A DNA stretch of 64,000 bases. Source: Lepidurus packardi (lineage: Eukaryota; Arthropoda; Branchiopoda; Notostraca; Triopsidae). Positions 47,963-58,683 of this stretch are shown here, in pieces. The first letter of the stretch is position 1, and every line of letters begins with the position of its first letter. Under the pieces are notes generated by a model. That model did no database searches, was not told the DNA's origin, and was given only the letters and a program-made list of their open reading frames with translations. The DNA lies in assembly GCA_023053545.1 (NCBI GenBank), contig JAKZAN010000001.1, forward strand, positions 7,398,565 to 7,462,564. Direction: 5' to 3'. The position numbers and the translations under genes are program-made.

Positions 47963-50900
47963 ATGGAAGCAAAGTTCGTGTCGATTTGGGTAATAGTGTT
48001 GTGTTCAGGATCTTTGTGGGAAGCTGTAGCGGACAACCTCCCGACTTGTTTGCCGGTAAGTTAATTCATTTTCGATGGGTCTTGGGCAGGATGTTGGAAA
48101 GGGAAGTTCACAAGTGATAAGGGACTTCGGGGACTGGTTTATGTTGTAGAAAGATTTCCACTACGAGTTAACCGAATGCGATGATAATGGAGGACGATGG
48201 AGAGTTTCTGTGCCGTCCCCTGGATCTTGCACCGGAGGAGCTCCAAATGCACCTACCCGTATTGATTCTTGTGGTAATTCTCTTATTTGGCCGTTCCAAT
48301 CACGATTTTTAAAAATAAGAATACATAATTACAGCGCTGGGATGCAAACCGGGTTATTCCTTCGATCTGGATAGTCTGACCTGCCAGAAATGCCCCAGTG
48401 GAACCTTCTCGTTAGGGAATGCTGTGAGCATTGACACTTGGCCAGTGGATAAGTTACCTGATGCATTCCGCAGCGAAGTCGAGCCTTTTGCGTCGAGATC
48501 TGCCTTTGTGACATTGGACCGACAACGAGCAACATATAACTGTTCCCGGTATACTCTGTCTTGAGATTTTTTTTATCATATCCTTAGTGACACTACTATT
48601 TTTTGCTTTCGTAGATCCGGCTGGCAAGGAAAAGGCGAGTATATTGCATTTCCCGGTGGCCCATGTGTGGCTAGTTTATCGATGACTGCCAAATTAGTCC
48701 AGAGTGGTGCTTTGACGTACAAATATCAATATCCAGACGATGACGTCATTTTTCAATTTCAGGTTTTCCTCGTTTTTATAGAATATAAGGTGTGACTTTG
48801 TCATTGTTTATCCTGTGGCTTTAGGCGCAAAATGATGTTTGCCAAGGGGAAATGGAATCGGAAGAGTTTAAATGGCCAGGAATGACCGAAGCTGGCGCCT
48901 GGGTTACCAAAACGGTCCCTTTGACTGCGGGAGTTCACTTACTTCAATGGAAAGCAGTTGGGATTAGTGCCAGGCAAACCAAACCCATTCTCATAAAGCA
49001 TATTTATATTACAGGTATATACAAAATAACTAGCGAATTACTTTGAAAAGTTTTTTTTCGTTTCTTTTGTGTGGTAAGGCATGGCTGCGTCACATGGCTG
49101 TTCAGCGTGTCCTAAAGGCACTTACAGTTTAGCAGGAGCAAAAGTGTGCCTGCCGTGCCCAGCCAACTTTTATTCGAGCATTTCCAGGAACGAATGTTTG
49201 CCTTGTAATTCGACAACGGAGTACAGTCGCGCAGGGGATCCCAAATGCTCCCTAAAATTGCCTTGCACGAACCAAGATTATTTCGAAGTTCGCTCTCCTT
49301 GCGATTCCCTCAATCAGGTATTTAATATGGAAATTTTAACTGGTAATATTTATTGCCATTTTCGGGAAATAGACCCGGGTAGAGTATAGTTGGTTAGAAC
49401 CTCGAATCTGCAGCTATGATGTAAATAGAGCAGAGCAATTACCGCCCAATGCGAGCCGAATTTGTCCTCCTTGCAACCCTGGTATGGCGCTGAACGCCAA
49501 TTCCGGAAAATGCGATTGGTGCCCTGCCGGCTGGAAATCATCAGGAGGCGGAGTGTGCACGCCCTGTCCGCCCAACACGTCACCGAACACTGGATTACAG
49601 CTAATGTGGTGGCAACAACTACCACTGTATTTTCTAACTGTCAAATGCATGACTCTAGATGGTAAATAATCTTCCGTAAGAGATGTAAACGAAGAAAGGT
49701 GAATCGCACATTTATTTTTGCTTAGGAACCGGCTGTGGCACTGGACAAGCTTGGGTGTCAGGTCCAGGTGGTTCGCATGTACGCACAGGACAAGGACACG
49801 CACCTATGGTGTACCTAGTATTGTCAGTCGTGGTCGATAAGGGATTCCGTAGAAGAAATAGTGGAGGCCCCGTGAACGCGCTGGGCCAAGTTTCGTTTAA
49901 TTTCGAGCTGGATTGCCAAGCGGATTGTGAATTCGTTTTTATGCAGGTAAAAAATAAATAGTAAAAAAAACTACTGATTGTATCAGTAAGTGACTGGGGA
50001 TTTTCGAAAGGGCTCGCCAAGCAAAGGTGTATCAGTGATACATAGTTGGATGGGTAGACAACCACGACAGAGTTACGTTTTTGACGTTATTCGGAATGAC
50101 AGCTACACTTTCAGCTGGGCTTTCCAAAAATTGCCATGGGATCAAGACAATCAAGAGGAACGAGAACGTGAACACGGACGACGTGGGGTAAAACGCTATG
50201 AGGATGACGTAGCCCGATTGTTTTCCATCAATATTACCAATACAGTGGAAGGCGGGGCTTCGTCTTGTTTACCGTGTCTACGAGTAACTTAATTTCCTTC
50301 TATTTGTTACACTTTTACAGACGTCGACTAATGAAATTTGCGTCTAATAGGGTTCGTCTCAGTCCGGAGGCTGTATTGGATGCCCTACGGGACAAGTAGT
50401 TGATGAGCGCACCGGGAAATGTATTAAATGCCCGGCGCATACGGTAGCTGGTGTCACTGCAGATGGCTTTATCGGTTGTGTATCTTGTGGACCCGGTTTA
50501 CTGTCATTGGATGGGCAAAATTGTATTTCGGATTGCCAACCTAATATTGATGGGGTCCAGTATGATTTACGGGAAATTGGAAGGTAATGTTTTGCTCGGT
50601 TTGGTCTTCTCGGGTTCTTTTTATTCCTAATTAATAGCATTCCACGGGAGATACCTGGAAGCTTGCTGTTCACCGCATCGGGATTGCAGTATTCCCACGT
50701 TTTTAATGTTTCCTTGTGTGGATTAAAGCCTGTATCCTGTACTAACAACTTGACTGCTCCGATGCCTGGTGTACCTGAAACTAATGACGTAAAAGTGCCA
50801 AAATAACCTTTCGATCTATTTCTAATGGGTTATTCTGTAAGGTCGAAGCACTCATTTGCAGAAGTACTTTGATTCCGAGCAGTGGAATGGGACCTGGCAA

Positions 50901-51983
50901 TGGGCCATTATCCACTCAGGCAGTTTCTTTGGGCGACCAATTATTAGCAGTCACTTCAAACCCGTCATTTGCTAATATTACTATCCCGCAGTCATTTTTG
51001 AGCGAAGAGAAACAACTCTATTTGTTCTACTCAGCCTCTACGTAATTTCTCTCTTCACTTAAAATTTATCACCAATTAAAACTAATCGATAATTTTGGTG
51101 CAGGTCCAGTCGATCTTGTCCAGATGGAAGGACCACGAGCATTACGTTGCGTTGTGACGCGGAAGCATCGGGATCGGGACTCGTCCAATTACCACCTAAT
51201 TGCCCGGATGGCACATGTGATGGTTGCCATTTCCACTTTTTATGGACTACGCCTCATGCTTGTCCTTTGTGTGGGCATACAGATGTTCGGTACACTCCAT
51301 TTCCCACCACGTCAGCCCAAATTTAAGTTTAATTTGTATTTCATTTTAGGGTGGTGAAGAGCGAGTGCACGAATGGACAGCAAACGGTGCATTACTTGGC
51401 AGGAAAAGGATGTCGAATGCGCTCCTCGGAACAGAAACACACGTCAGTTGCTTGCAAAGAACACATTCCCTTCATGCTTCAAGTAAAGTCGTAGTTTTTT
51501 TAAAAAACTTATTAACAATTTTGTTAAATGCATGTTCTATAGTTGATTTCAATGGGATGCGTAGTTGTAGCTGTATTGCTTTGCGTCTTGGTACTTTACT
51601 GCTGGAAAAAGCAGCAACGTTTGGAGTATAAGTACATGAAACTAATCCAACGCTCCGAGTCTAAATCTCGAGTGGCACATATGCCCTTGGGCCATGAGAA
51701 TGACAGAGAATGTGAAGAACATGATGCAGTATTACCTGGTGCTGAAAGTTGCGGTCTGCAAGAAGGAGAAGACGAAGGCGAAGGCGAAGAGGTGTCAATC
51801 ACGGTGCCCATCCGAGGCCACGCTCATTCAATAGTGGAAAAAATCAAATCGTTTGCCAACAAAGTAACTTATATTTGGGTTTTTAAGAGAAACATCTTTT
51901 TAACTGTTTTTCATTTTGTACAGGGGGACATGAACTCGTTTGAAACTATCAATTTAACAGGAAAAAGCCAATTGGTGACCTAA
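47963..51983 (+). CDS. ELAPOR/KIAA1324 (UPF0577) family endosome-lysosome receptor-like protein
   Basis: Sixteen exons joined in phase (47963-48055, 48150-48273, 48335-48548, 48615-48762, 48825-49014, 49079-49317, 49385-49661, 49726-49946, 50011-50283, 50351-50583, 50638-50788, 50842-51041, 51104-51289, 51350-51482, 51543-51863, 51924-51983) give 1020 residues, close to the vertebrate 1013. A signal peptide is followed by a long Cys-rich ectodomain with repeated CPxGxY-type modules, a mannose-6-phosphate-receptor-like part, the conserved CPDGTCDGCHFHFLW block, one transmembrane segment (VVVAVLLCVLVLYCWKK) and a cytosolic tail with an acidic patch and KIKSF motif. Vertebrate members act in endo-lysosomal trafficking and autophagy. 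Acceptors at 49384 and 50010 are pyrimidine-poor and were chosen by phase and similarity. No break is seen. Confidence 0.94.
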
Positions 51984-52142
51984 TTTTACGCTAGTTGTTT
52001 AATTTAGGGGAGGGGGATAAAATCATGCCACCCACTAACTATACAGAAGTCTTCAAATGCTATTTTTCCTGTGCTTGACGAACGGGGCCCGTAATTCGTC
52101 CTTTATAAGATCACAATATAAACCTATCCCAAACATCAACAT

Positions 52143-53655
52143 TTACTGCCAGTCCTCGTCGTCTTCAGTTGCAGCAGGACCAGCGGGCTTCGGTGGAGGT
52201 GGAATTAGGGCGTTCACACGATCCATTGCTGAAACTGCATTCTGAGTTTCGGTTTGACCAACAACAATCCCAGAGATTCCCTAAACATTTTGTTGGCAAA
52301 ATATTTCACGGGTTTAATTTGTTTTTCTAAGTACTTTCCGACGCATTGATAATTTGCTGAATAAGTCGGCCATAAGATCCCCAGCAGGAGCAGCCGAAGG
52401 TGTCGTTTTTTCCAATTTGGCGATCTCTGCTTTAGTTTTCTTCAACGCTTTGGTTCCTCCAGCTTTTCGGATAGCGTCCATCAGATTCGACCTATCAGCC
52501 TCTGGTGGCTATGAGAATGCTAATTTGTTATAAGAGTACCAAAGGTTAAAAAAATTACCAATACTTCTTCTCGTTTTTGGGTTTCCAATTTTGGCATGGA
52601 CATGGGCGGGGGAGGCGGTGTCAGGTCTTGGTGGATTACAGGTAGCATAGGTGGGGGTGGAGGCGGTGCAGGAGCAGCAGGAATAGGAGCAATGGCGGCA
52701 ACAGACACTATGACTACAGGTGGAGGAGGAGGAGGGGGTTGGTGTGAGGTTTCAATGGACTGGATATCCGGAAGTTCAGGCAAACCTTCTAAAATGGCTT
52801 GGTGGATGTTGAGGTTAAAGTCCAATGAGGGAGCAATACCTGGACCCAAATCGCTCTCATAAATGACATCCGTTGCAATACCTGTAAGATTCATCCCATG
52901 AGACTCATGCCGCATACCTTGAAAATTAAGATTTCGAATGTACCAGGTAAGTCCGGCAAGTCGAGAGGCAAGTCTAATTGCGGTACGTCGCCTAAATGAG
53001 GGCTGTAGAGGTAGGACAAAGCTGTCGGTCTTTCGAGACCTTCTCTTTCAAGGATCGAATGTGGAGCATCCGCTAAGGTCACGCCCATCTCTTCTGCAGG
53101 CTGCGGAGAAGGTACTTCATGGATGCTTTCCAAAGTATCAAAAACGAGTAATCCTCCCACAGAATGCATGGGTGCAGATGCAACTGCGTGTTCAGGCTTT
53201 TGAAATGGAACCTGGAATATTTTGCTCTTCCCCTAGACATTAAAAAATGAAAATTGTGTAGGTTAGACGTAGTGATCTACTTGTGGTTCACAACGAGACG
53301 TTGGTATACTGGAACGCTTGATTGCTGACGTAGAAATTGGTATTAATGCCGCGGTTTCAGCTGACAAGTTTTGAACGGGGTACTTCGAAGAAGAGAAAAC
53401 TGTTACAGCTTTTTTGCTCCCGACCAGTTTTTGAACTTTCTCTTGGGCTAGGTTAGTGCGGCTGTTGATCTCTTGAATTTTCGTCTGGCATTCACAAATC
53501 CTATCCCTAATCCTGTCAAAGATGTCCGAGGCCATTTGATTTACATAGTCGAGCGTATCTGCTATTTGAATTATGGACTCATCCGGCCTCAAGTCAGTCG
53601 AAAGCAAACTGACTTCAAAAGCTGTGTGAACAACCATTGTTTTGAAAACTAACAA
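52143..53655 (-). CDS. WASH1: WASH complex subunit 1 (WASP-family actin nucleation promoter)
   Basis: Exons on the minus strand: 53655-53281, 53232-52944, 52881-52559, 52508-52335 and 52280-52143, in phase, 432 residues. The N-terminal WAHD1 region reads STDLRPDESIIQIADTLDYV and KVQKLVGSKKAVTVFSSSKYP. The conserved LPDLPGIATDVIYESDLGPG block crosses an intron. A polyproline stretch follows, then the VCA output region: WH2 (RSNLMDAIRKAGG), connector (DLMADLFSKLSMRRKGISG) and a C-terminal acidic tail ending EDDEDWQ. WASH activates Arp2/3 to build branched actin on endosomes. The start could also be the Met at 53637. The gene converges on the ELAPOR gene with 159 bases between stop codons, so the 3' UTRs may overlap. 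Confidence 0.95.
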
Positions 53656-54299
53656 GACGACAGGTTGGACTGCCGAATAAGCTGTGACAACGGAATGTTA
53701 GTAGTGGTGAACGTGGGTAGGTGGCTGTTCTGGGTTCGTCTGTTGGTGGTCTGTTGTGGTCGATTTTGAAATGTGTAGAGGTTTTTAGCTGTGCCAGTCT
53801 ATGATTTTTATTTACTGTTGATTTTTAAAGAAACGGCTTTGTTTGATGTCATGTCATTATTATGGCATTAATTATGGTATTCTGTAAGTCCTAAAACTAT
53901 TTGATATAGAGCAGAAAACGGACTTGACTGATAGGAGAAAAGATGGTCAGTAAAAATATGAAATGTTATCAAGTTATATGTATCAAAGCATTTATCAATA
54001 GATATTAAGTTGTATCAAAATTTATCAGAAATGCGAATTAAAATGCGAACCAAATGCGAAACGATAACGAACTGAAATTGCATGTTTTTTGTTTTTTTTT
54101 TATTGGCATGTTTTAATGGTTTGCTTTTTAGCTGTGATTTTTATTAATGTTATTAGCTGTGATTATAATATCAGAAGACATTTGCGTTATTGGTAGATAT
54201 ATATTTTGTAAGTTTTTCGCTAATACAGTGAATTCACTATTACATGCAATGCAAATACAAATCTAGGTTATTTAGAATAAAAATGTTGACAAAACAATA
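53656..54299. other. Region between WASH1 and the protease-RPA gene
   Basis: WASH1 promoter side and the 3' side of the next minus-strand gene. AT-rich, with repeated 'tatcaa' words at 53970-54030. No gene. Confidence 0.5.
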
Positions 54300-56796
54300 T
54301 TATTTTTTCTTGGTGACGTTGACGATTTCTTTTTTTTCTAGGTCTACCGTGAAGTCGAAGTCTTTTGTCGTTAGTAATTTCACGATGACAGCATTCGCAG
54401 TGTCTGGAGTCAGTTGTAGAGTTTCTTCTTGTTTGCAGAAGTCTTTTAGTATGGTTTCTGTCATCGATGCTTCGATAATGTTATTATCGTTGAAGAAACC
54501 CACTGTGCCTTGGAAAGTTAGTGGAGTCGTTTGTCTAAGTTGAATTTTTTTGCAGTTTGTGCACGTAATGGTAGGGTCATCGTTATCTGGAATGGTCGGT
54601 TGTCGTTCTGTTTTTTTTTTGCAGGCTAGGCAGGTTTGGAAAATACCAATGTTGCAGTGGGCTATGGCTTCCAGTATGATGGGCTCCGTTGTGTCGTCTA
54701 AAATGGGTTGCTGGATGTCCAGTTGGGCTTCTGTTCTTGTAAAGAACGATTGCTGCGTCAAGGCGAAGTTTTGATAATCTTGATTATAGATGACATCGGT
54801 AATTTCGTAAACTTTGTTTTTTTCGATAGTAACTGTTTGGTTTTTCCAGGTAATTAGTGTGGAAGTACAGGTATCGTCTCCAATTGTTATTTCGCGGAAC
54901 GTTTGCCCTTTGTTCGTTGTCTTCTCTTCGCTAATGTTTTGGATTTGAACGATGGTTTTGTAACGGGTGTCGGGAAACTCTATACAAGTTTGAAGTGTGG
55001 CTTGTTGCTGTTTTCTTGGCGAATAATTAAATTTGAGCGTTTGATTTGTCTCGCTGATTTGCGAAGATTGGGTAATCTTAATAAGATCGTATTTAGTTCT
55101 TTTTTGTGGAGTCTGACCTGAAGGTGAGCTATTCGGTAGGATTTGGATGGTGATGGGTATCTTGGCGGTCGAATAACGTTTAATTCTGCTATAGGAGCCA
55201 GCAATAAACGACAAACATTCTTCGTATGTATTGTCCGACGTCTGCAGAAAAAAGCGAAAATTTTGGCCGATAGCAGTTCTCACATACAAATTCTTTTCGC
55301 TCCTGTTCACTAATTTCTAAAATGTTACTCGGAAGATCATACACTAAAGTTGCAGTATTCTTATTTCTTACATTAGCGCATGGTGCTGTACTTTCCTTAT
55401 CCACATGAACAACTCCGATTTGTCTGTCAAATCCTGACTTAGGCGAAAAATGTGTTAGTTTGCAAAACGAGGAATGTCGATTTAATCCACGGCGCGTAGA
55501 AAATGTTCGCAGGCAATTCACACAAGTATTTTCATTCTTTTGTGACGTTTCACTGCCACTAAGTCTCTCCTCAATAGTCTTGGCCTTACTGATCTGTAAG
55601 TCTTCATTTCCTTCACACTTTATATTCTTAGGAGCGTGCTTACTGTAATAACTAAATGCTAAATCGTGAGTAGTTACCGTTGTCTTATTCTCTTTTGGCA
55701 AATCTGCATTCACTTTGTGGTATGTCATCACATTTAACAGCAATGTAGGCTGACAGCTGTCATCTAGATGTTGTACCTTTTTATTGTTAACGTTAATAAT
55801 ATCTTTCGGGAAAGCAAGGTCAGCATTCCTTTTATAGGTTTCTTTGCTAGCATTTGAACCAGTCAAATCAATTACTACTGGTACTTCGTTTCCATGTATA
55901 AGCGGAAAAGATTTCAACTTTTGCTTCATTTCAGTCGCGATGGTAAGGTCTTCTCCACAAAATGAATTTTGACAATCGTTCTTTTCTGATTTCAAATTTT
56001 TCGTATTATTCATTTTCGATTTTTTCGGTTTCTCTGATGTCTTTTTATCAACATCAGCAGGAAGGCACATATTAGTAGCATAGCTAGCAGTTATATTACC
56101 GATAGTTACAGCCCGTGTTAGCCTTTCATTGCATATACCACGACTACACCTACCTACAGTTTGTACAAGTGTATTCAGACGTGCATTTCCTAATTCTTTG
56201 CAACAAACTGGCACAATGTCATACTGCGGATTACCATGCGATAACACCGAACCATACATGTTCCGTAGGTACCCAATTAATTCATGGAATTCTAGTTCTA
56301 GCAGGACAGCAGTACCCATACTATCAGGTTTACCAGAGGCATCTCGTGCATGCGAATCAAAAAGAAAATATTTTCCATTGCGCTCCATAATGCTTGTACA
56401 ATGTGAGCAACTAATAAAAAGCACACCAGCACAGCTATGTGCAGCTCTTACGGAATCTTCCAAAGTGGTAGCATATGGATGAGTTTCCCGTGGACATATA
56501 AAACCAAACGCATCTTGCCCATGCAGAAACGTCTCTAATATACCAAATTCTTTAAAATCCAAGTATCCCGGTAGTTCGGCAGAAAAAAAATACCTCTCAC
56601 GGTGCTCGTAAGTTCGGTATATTTCATCTCCCATCGTCATTATATCACACATGTTTTTTTCAATCCACTCGTTAGGAGGAACCAAATAACTCCATGCAAT
56701 AGATACAAAAGCCATCGGTGTGCACTGAGCACCACGACTAGAAGCAGAAAAAACATGCGCAAATTGCGAATACGGCGCTCTACAGATCAACCTCAT
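54300..56796 (-). CDS. Predicted fusion: peptidase C76-like domain, zinc finger and RPA-like OB-fold region
   Basis: Two long minus-strand frames (56796-55189 and 55310-54300) overlap. A 46-base intron (55287-55242, GTATGT...TTTTTTCTGCAG) joins exon 56796-55288 to exon 55241-54300 in phase, giving 816 residues. Residues 1-170 look like a cysteine protease of the herpesvirus large-tegument (C76, deneddylase-like) fold: a Gln at 11, Cys 25 in GAQCTPM, and Asp147-Ser-His149 in FLFDSHARD. A C-x2-C-x12-H-x4-C finger lies at 425-445. The second exon has an OB-fold-like stretch (about 596-670) and a C-x2-C-x19-C-x2-C zinc ribbon (about 707-733) as in RPA70 DNA-binding domain C. Neither frame is interrupted, so the gene is recent or under selection. 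Helitron-like elements combine such parts with Rep/helicase, but none is seen here. Host gene, captured gene or element fragment all remain possible. Confidence 0.65.
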
Positions 56797-58683
56797 GCTT
56801 TAATACCAGAAAAAACGAGCAGATGTATTATTAATTAACTGTGTAAAAGAAAGCAACCGTATAGTGAAATGTAAATAAATATTTTCAACCACGAATTACC
56901 TATCAATCGTGAAAAATCCAACAATCTCAATAAACAACGGAATCCAGCAATTATCCAAATCTCCAACAAATAAATCGTCCGAATTCCAAAACTTCTAGTA
57001 CATAAAATAGAAGTAATCAGCTCACGAAGGTAACAGGAAGTGCTGAAACATATGAAACTGTTATTCATTGAACATTACCTGATACTCCTAAAAATTCCAA
57101 AAGATAACCAGCCGGAATAATTATTCAGAAATTATCCACTTATCATACGGGAAAGAATCGTCTAATGACAATGCAAACAATGAGTTCAGTTCGCAAAGGC
57201 ACTGCAAACAGTACAGTACATAATATAAAAGTAATCAGCTCACGAAGGTAACAGGAAGTGCTGAAACATATAAAATTGTTATTCATTGAATATTACCTGA
57301 TACTCCAAAAAATTCAAGCCGGAATAATGATTCAGAAATTATCCAGTTACCATACGGGGAAGAATCGTCTAATGACAATGCAAACAATGAGTTCAGTTCG
57401 TTCAGTTCAGTACTGCAAACAGTACAAAACAAGAAACAAGTCTAATTAACATTGCAGTCACAAAAATTAGAGCAGGTGACTGCCGGATCGGAGAAAACAA
57501 AAAACAAGAATTTTTCCAAATATCCAAGCAAGAAATCAATCGTCCAAACAGGAAAAATGTCTACCCGTTAGATATAAGATAAGAAGAAATCAGTCCACAA
57601 AACTAACGTAAGTGCTGACATAAGAAGAAATCAGTTCACAAAACTAACGTAAGTGCTGACATAAGAAATATCAGCATAGAAAGCTACCAATAAAAACAGA
57701 ATACAATTTTAGCAATTGATCTTATTTTTACCTATGAGTCCTCAAAATTCAAACTCTGCACGATATAGTAAGCTTTTGTCACAGCTAATAACAAACGTTT
57801 ACCAACGTTGATCTGCTACCCTGTCCTATTGATCCTACAGACGTGACGTCACAAGCCCAAAAACTATCACGTGCTGGTACGTTCTAACCCGTTTTGTGAT
57901 CCAATTTGCCCACTTCTGAGAATCTCATGAAAGGAGCACGAACGACCTGGCCGATGGCAATATGTCCTTATCTCCCACCCACCAAACCCACCCCAAAATA
58001 ACACAGCCCTTATGGGAAAAACCCGAGCCAAGCTCAGCAACCCACCCTCCCACTGGCAAGGCTAAAGTCTGGACGATATATTAAGCTGTTGTCACAGCTA
58101 ATAATTATGCTTCACTTGGATGGAAGACAGCACATGCTTGTATATATGATTTGTTTAGGGGTGCGACACAACGGGAGTGGGCGTTTTGGGCAATATTATG
58201 GTGTCACTGCATTGGCGAATGAATGATTTTTTTGCTTGATACGGATTAACACCCCTTTCTGACTCCTCCCTCTAGCCTTGTTCCAACTTTCAGGACAAAC
58301 CAGCTGCGTTGTGGATAAAACCAGCGCAGAAGCCGGGTTTTCCTTCACTCTTCATCGATCAGTGTATCGTTTTGCTGTTTTCACCTAACAACTAGTAAGT
58401 CAATGTTTTTTGCTTTTTTCTTAGTAAATATATGCAAAAACAGTAAGTTCAGATGTTATCAAACTTAAGTGGGACAGCATTACGAAGGTTTTGTTTGACC
58501 TTCACTCTGTCAGGCTTGTTACGTCAATAGTCCCTTTTGCCCGTCATGCTCGCCTTGTGCTATTCTTATAAAAATTTTACTAAAATGACAAATCACTATT
58601 AGATAACATACTTTCCTGCTTTTATGTTTTTGCCGTTTCAAAGAGGTATTGAATATTCGCAGGCTGCCTTCCCTTTTGCAATC
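56797..58683. other. Intergenic region holding direct repeats and the transketolase promoter
   Basis: Besides the repeats at 57000-57690, a segment with 'ttgtcacagctaata' occurs twice (57775-57791 and 58090-58105). On the right, 'catcgatcagtgtatcg' near 58354 resembles an arthropod initiator. A non-coding first exon of transketolase may end at AACTA|GTAAGTC near 58395. A CAG acceptor at about 58662 then precedes the ATG at 58684. Confidence 0.45.
57000..57690. repeat. Direct repeats on the 5' side of the protease-RPA gene
   Basis: Two copies of a unit of about 210 bases (from 57000 and from 57219) share 'aatcagctcacgaaggtaac' and 'gaatcgtctaatgacaatgc' in the same order. Farther right, a related 42-base unit with 'aatcagtNcacaaaactaac' occurs twice in tandem (about 57578-57661). 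All four share the core ATCAGNNCACRAA followed by an AAGTGCTGA. They lie 200-900 bases upstream of the gene's start. Confidence 0.75.

Noticed and set aside
52596..52862. Plus-strand glycine-rich open frame
   Set aside because: Shadow of the WASH1 polyproline region on the minus strand.
54300..56796. Calling this region an integrated herpesvirus
   Set aside because: Only the protease fold is shared. There are no capsid, polymerase or terminase genes, the gene has an intron, and C76-like domains may occur in cellular mobile elements.
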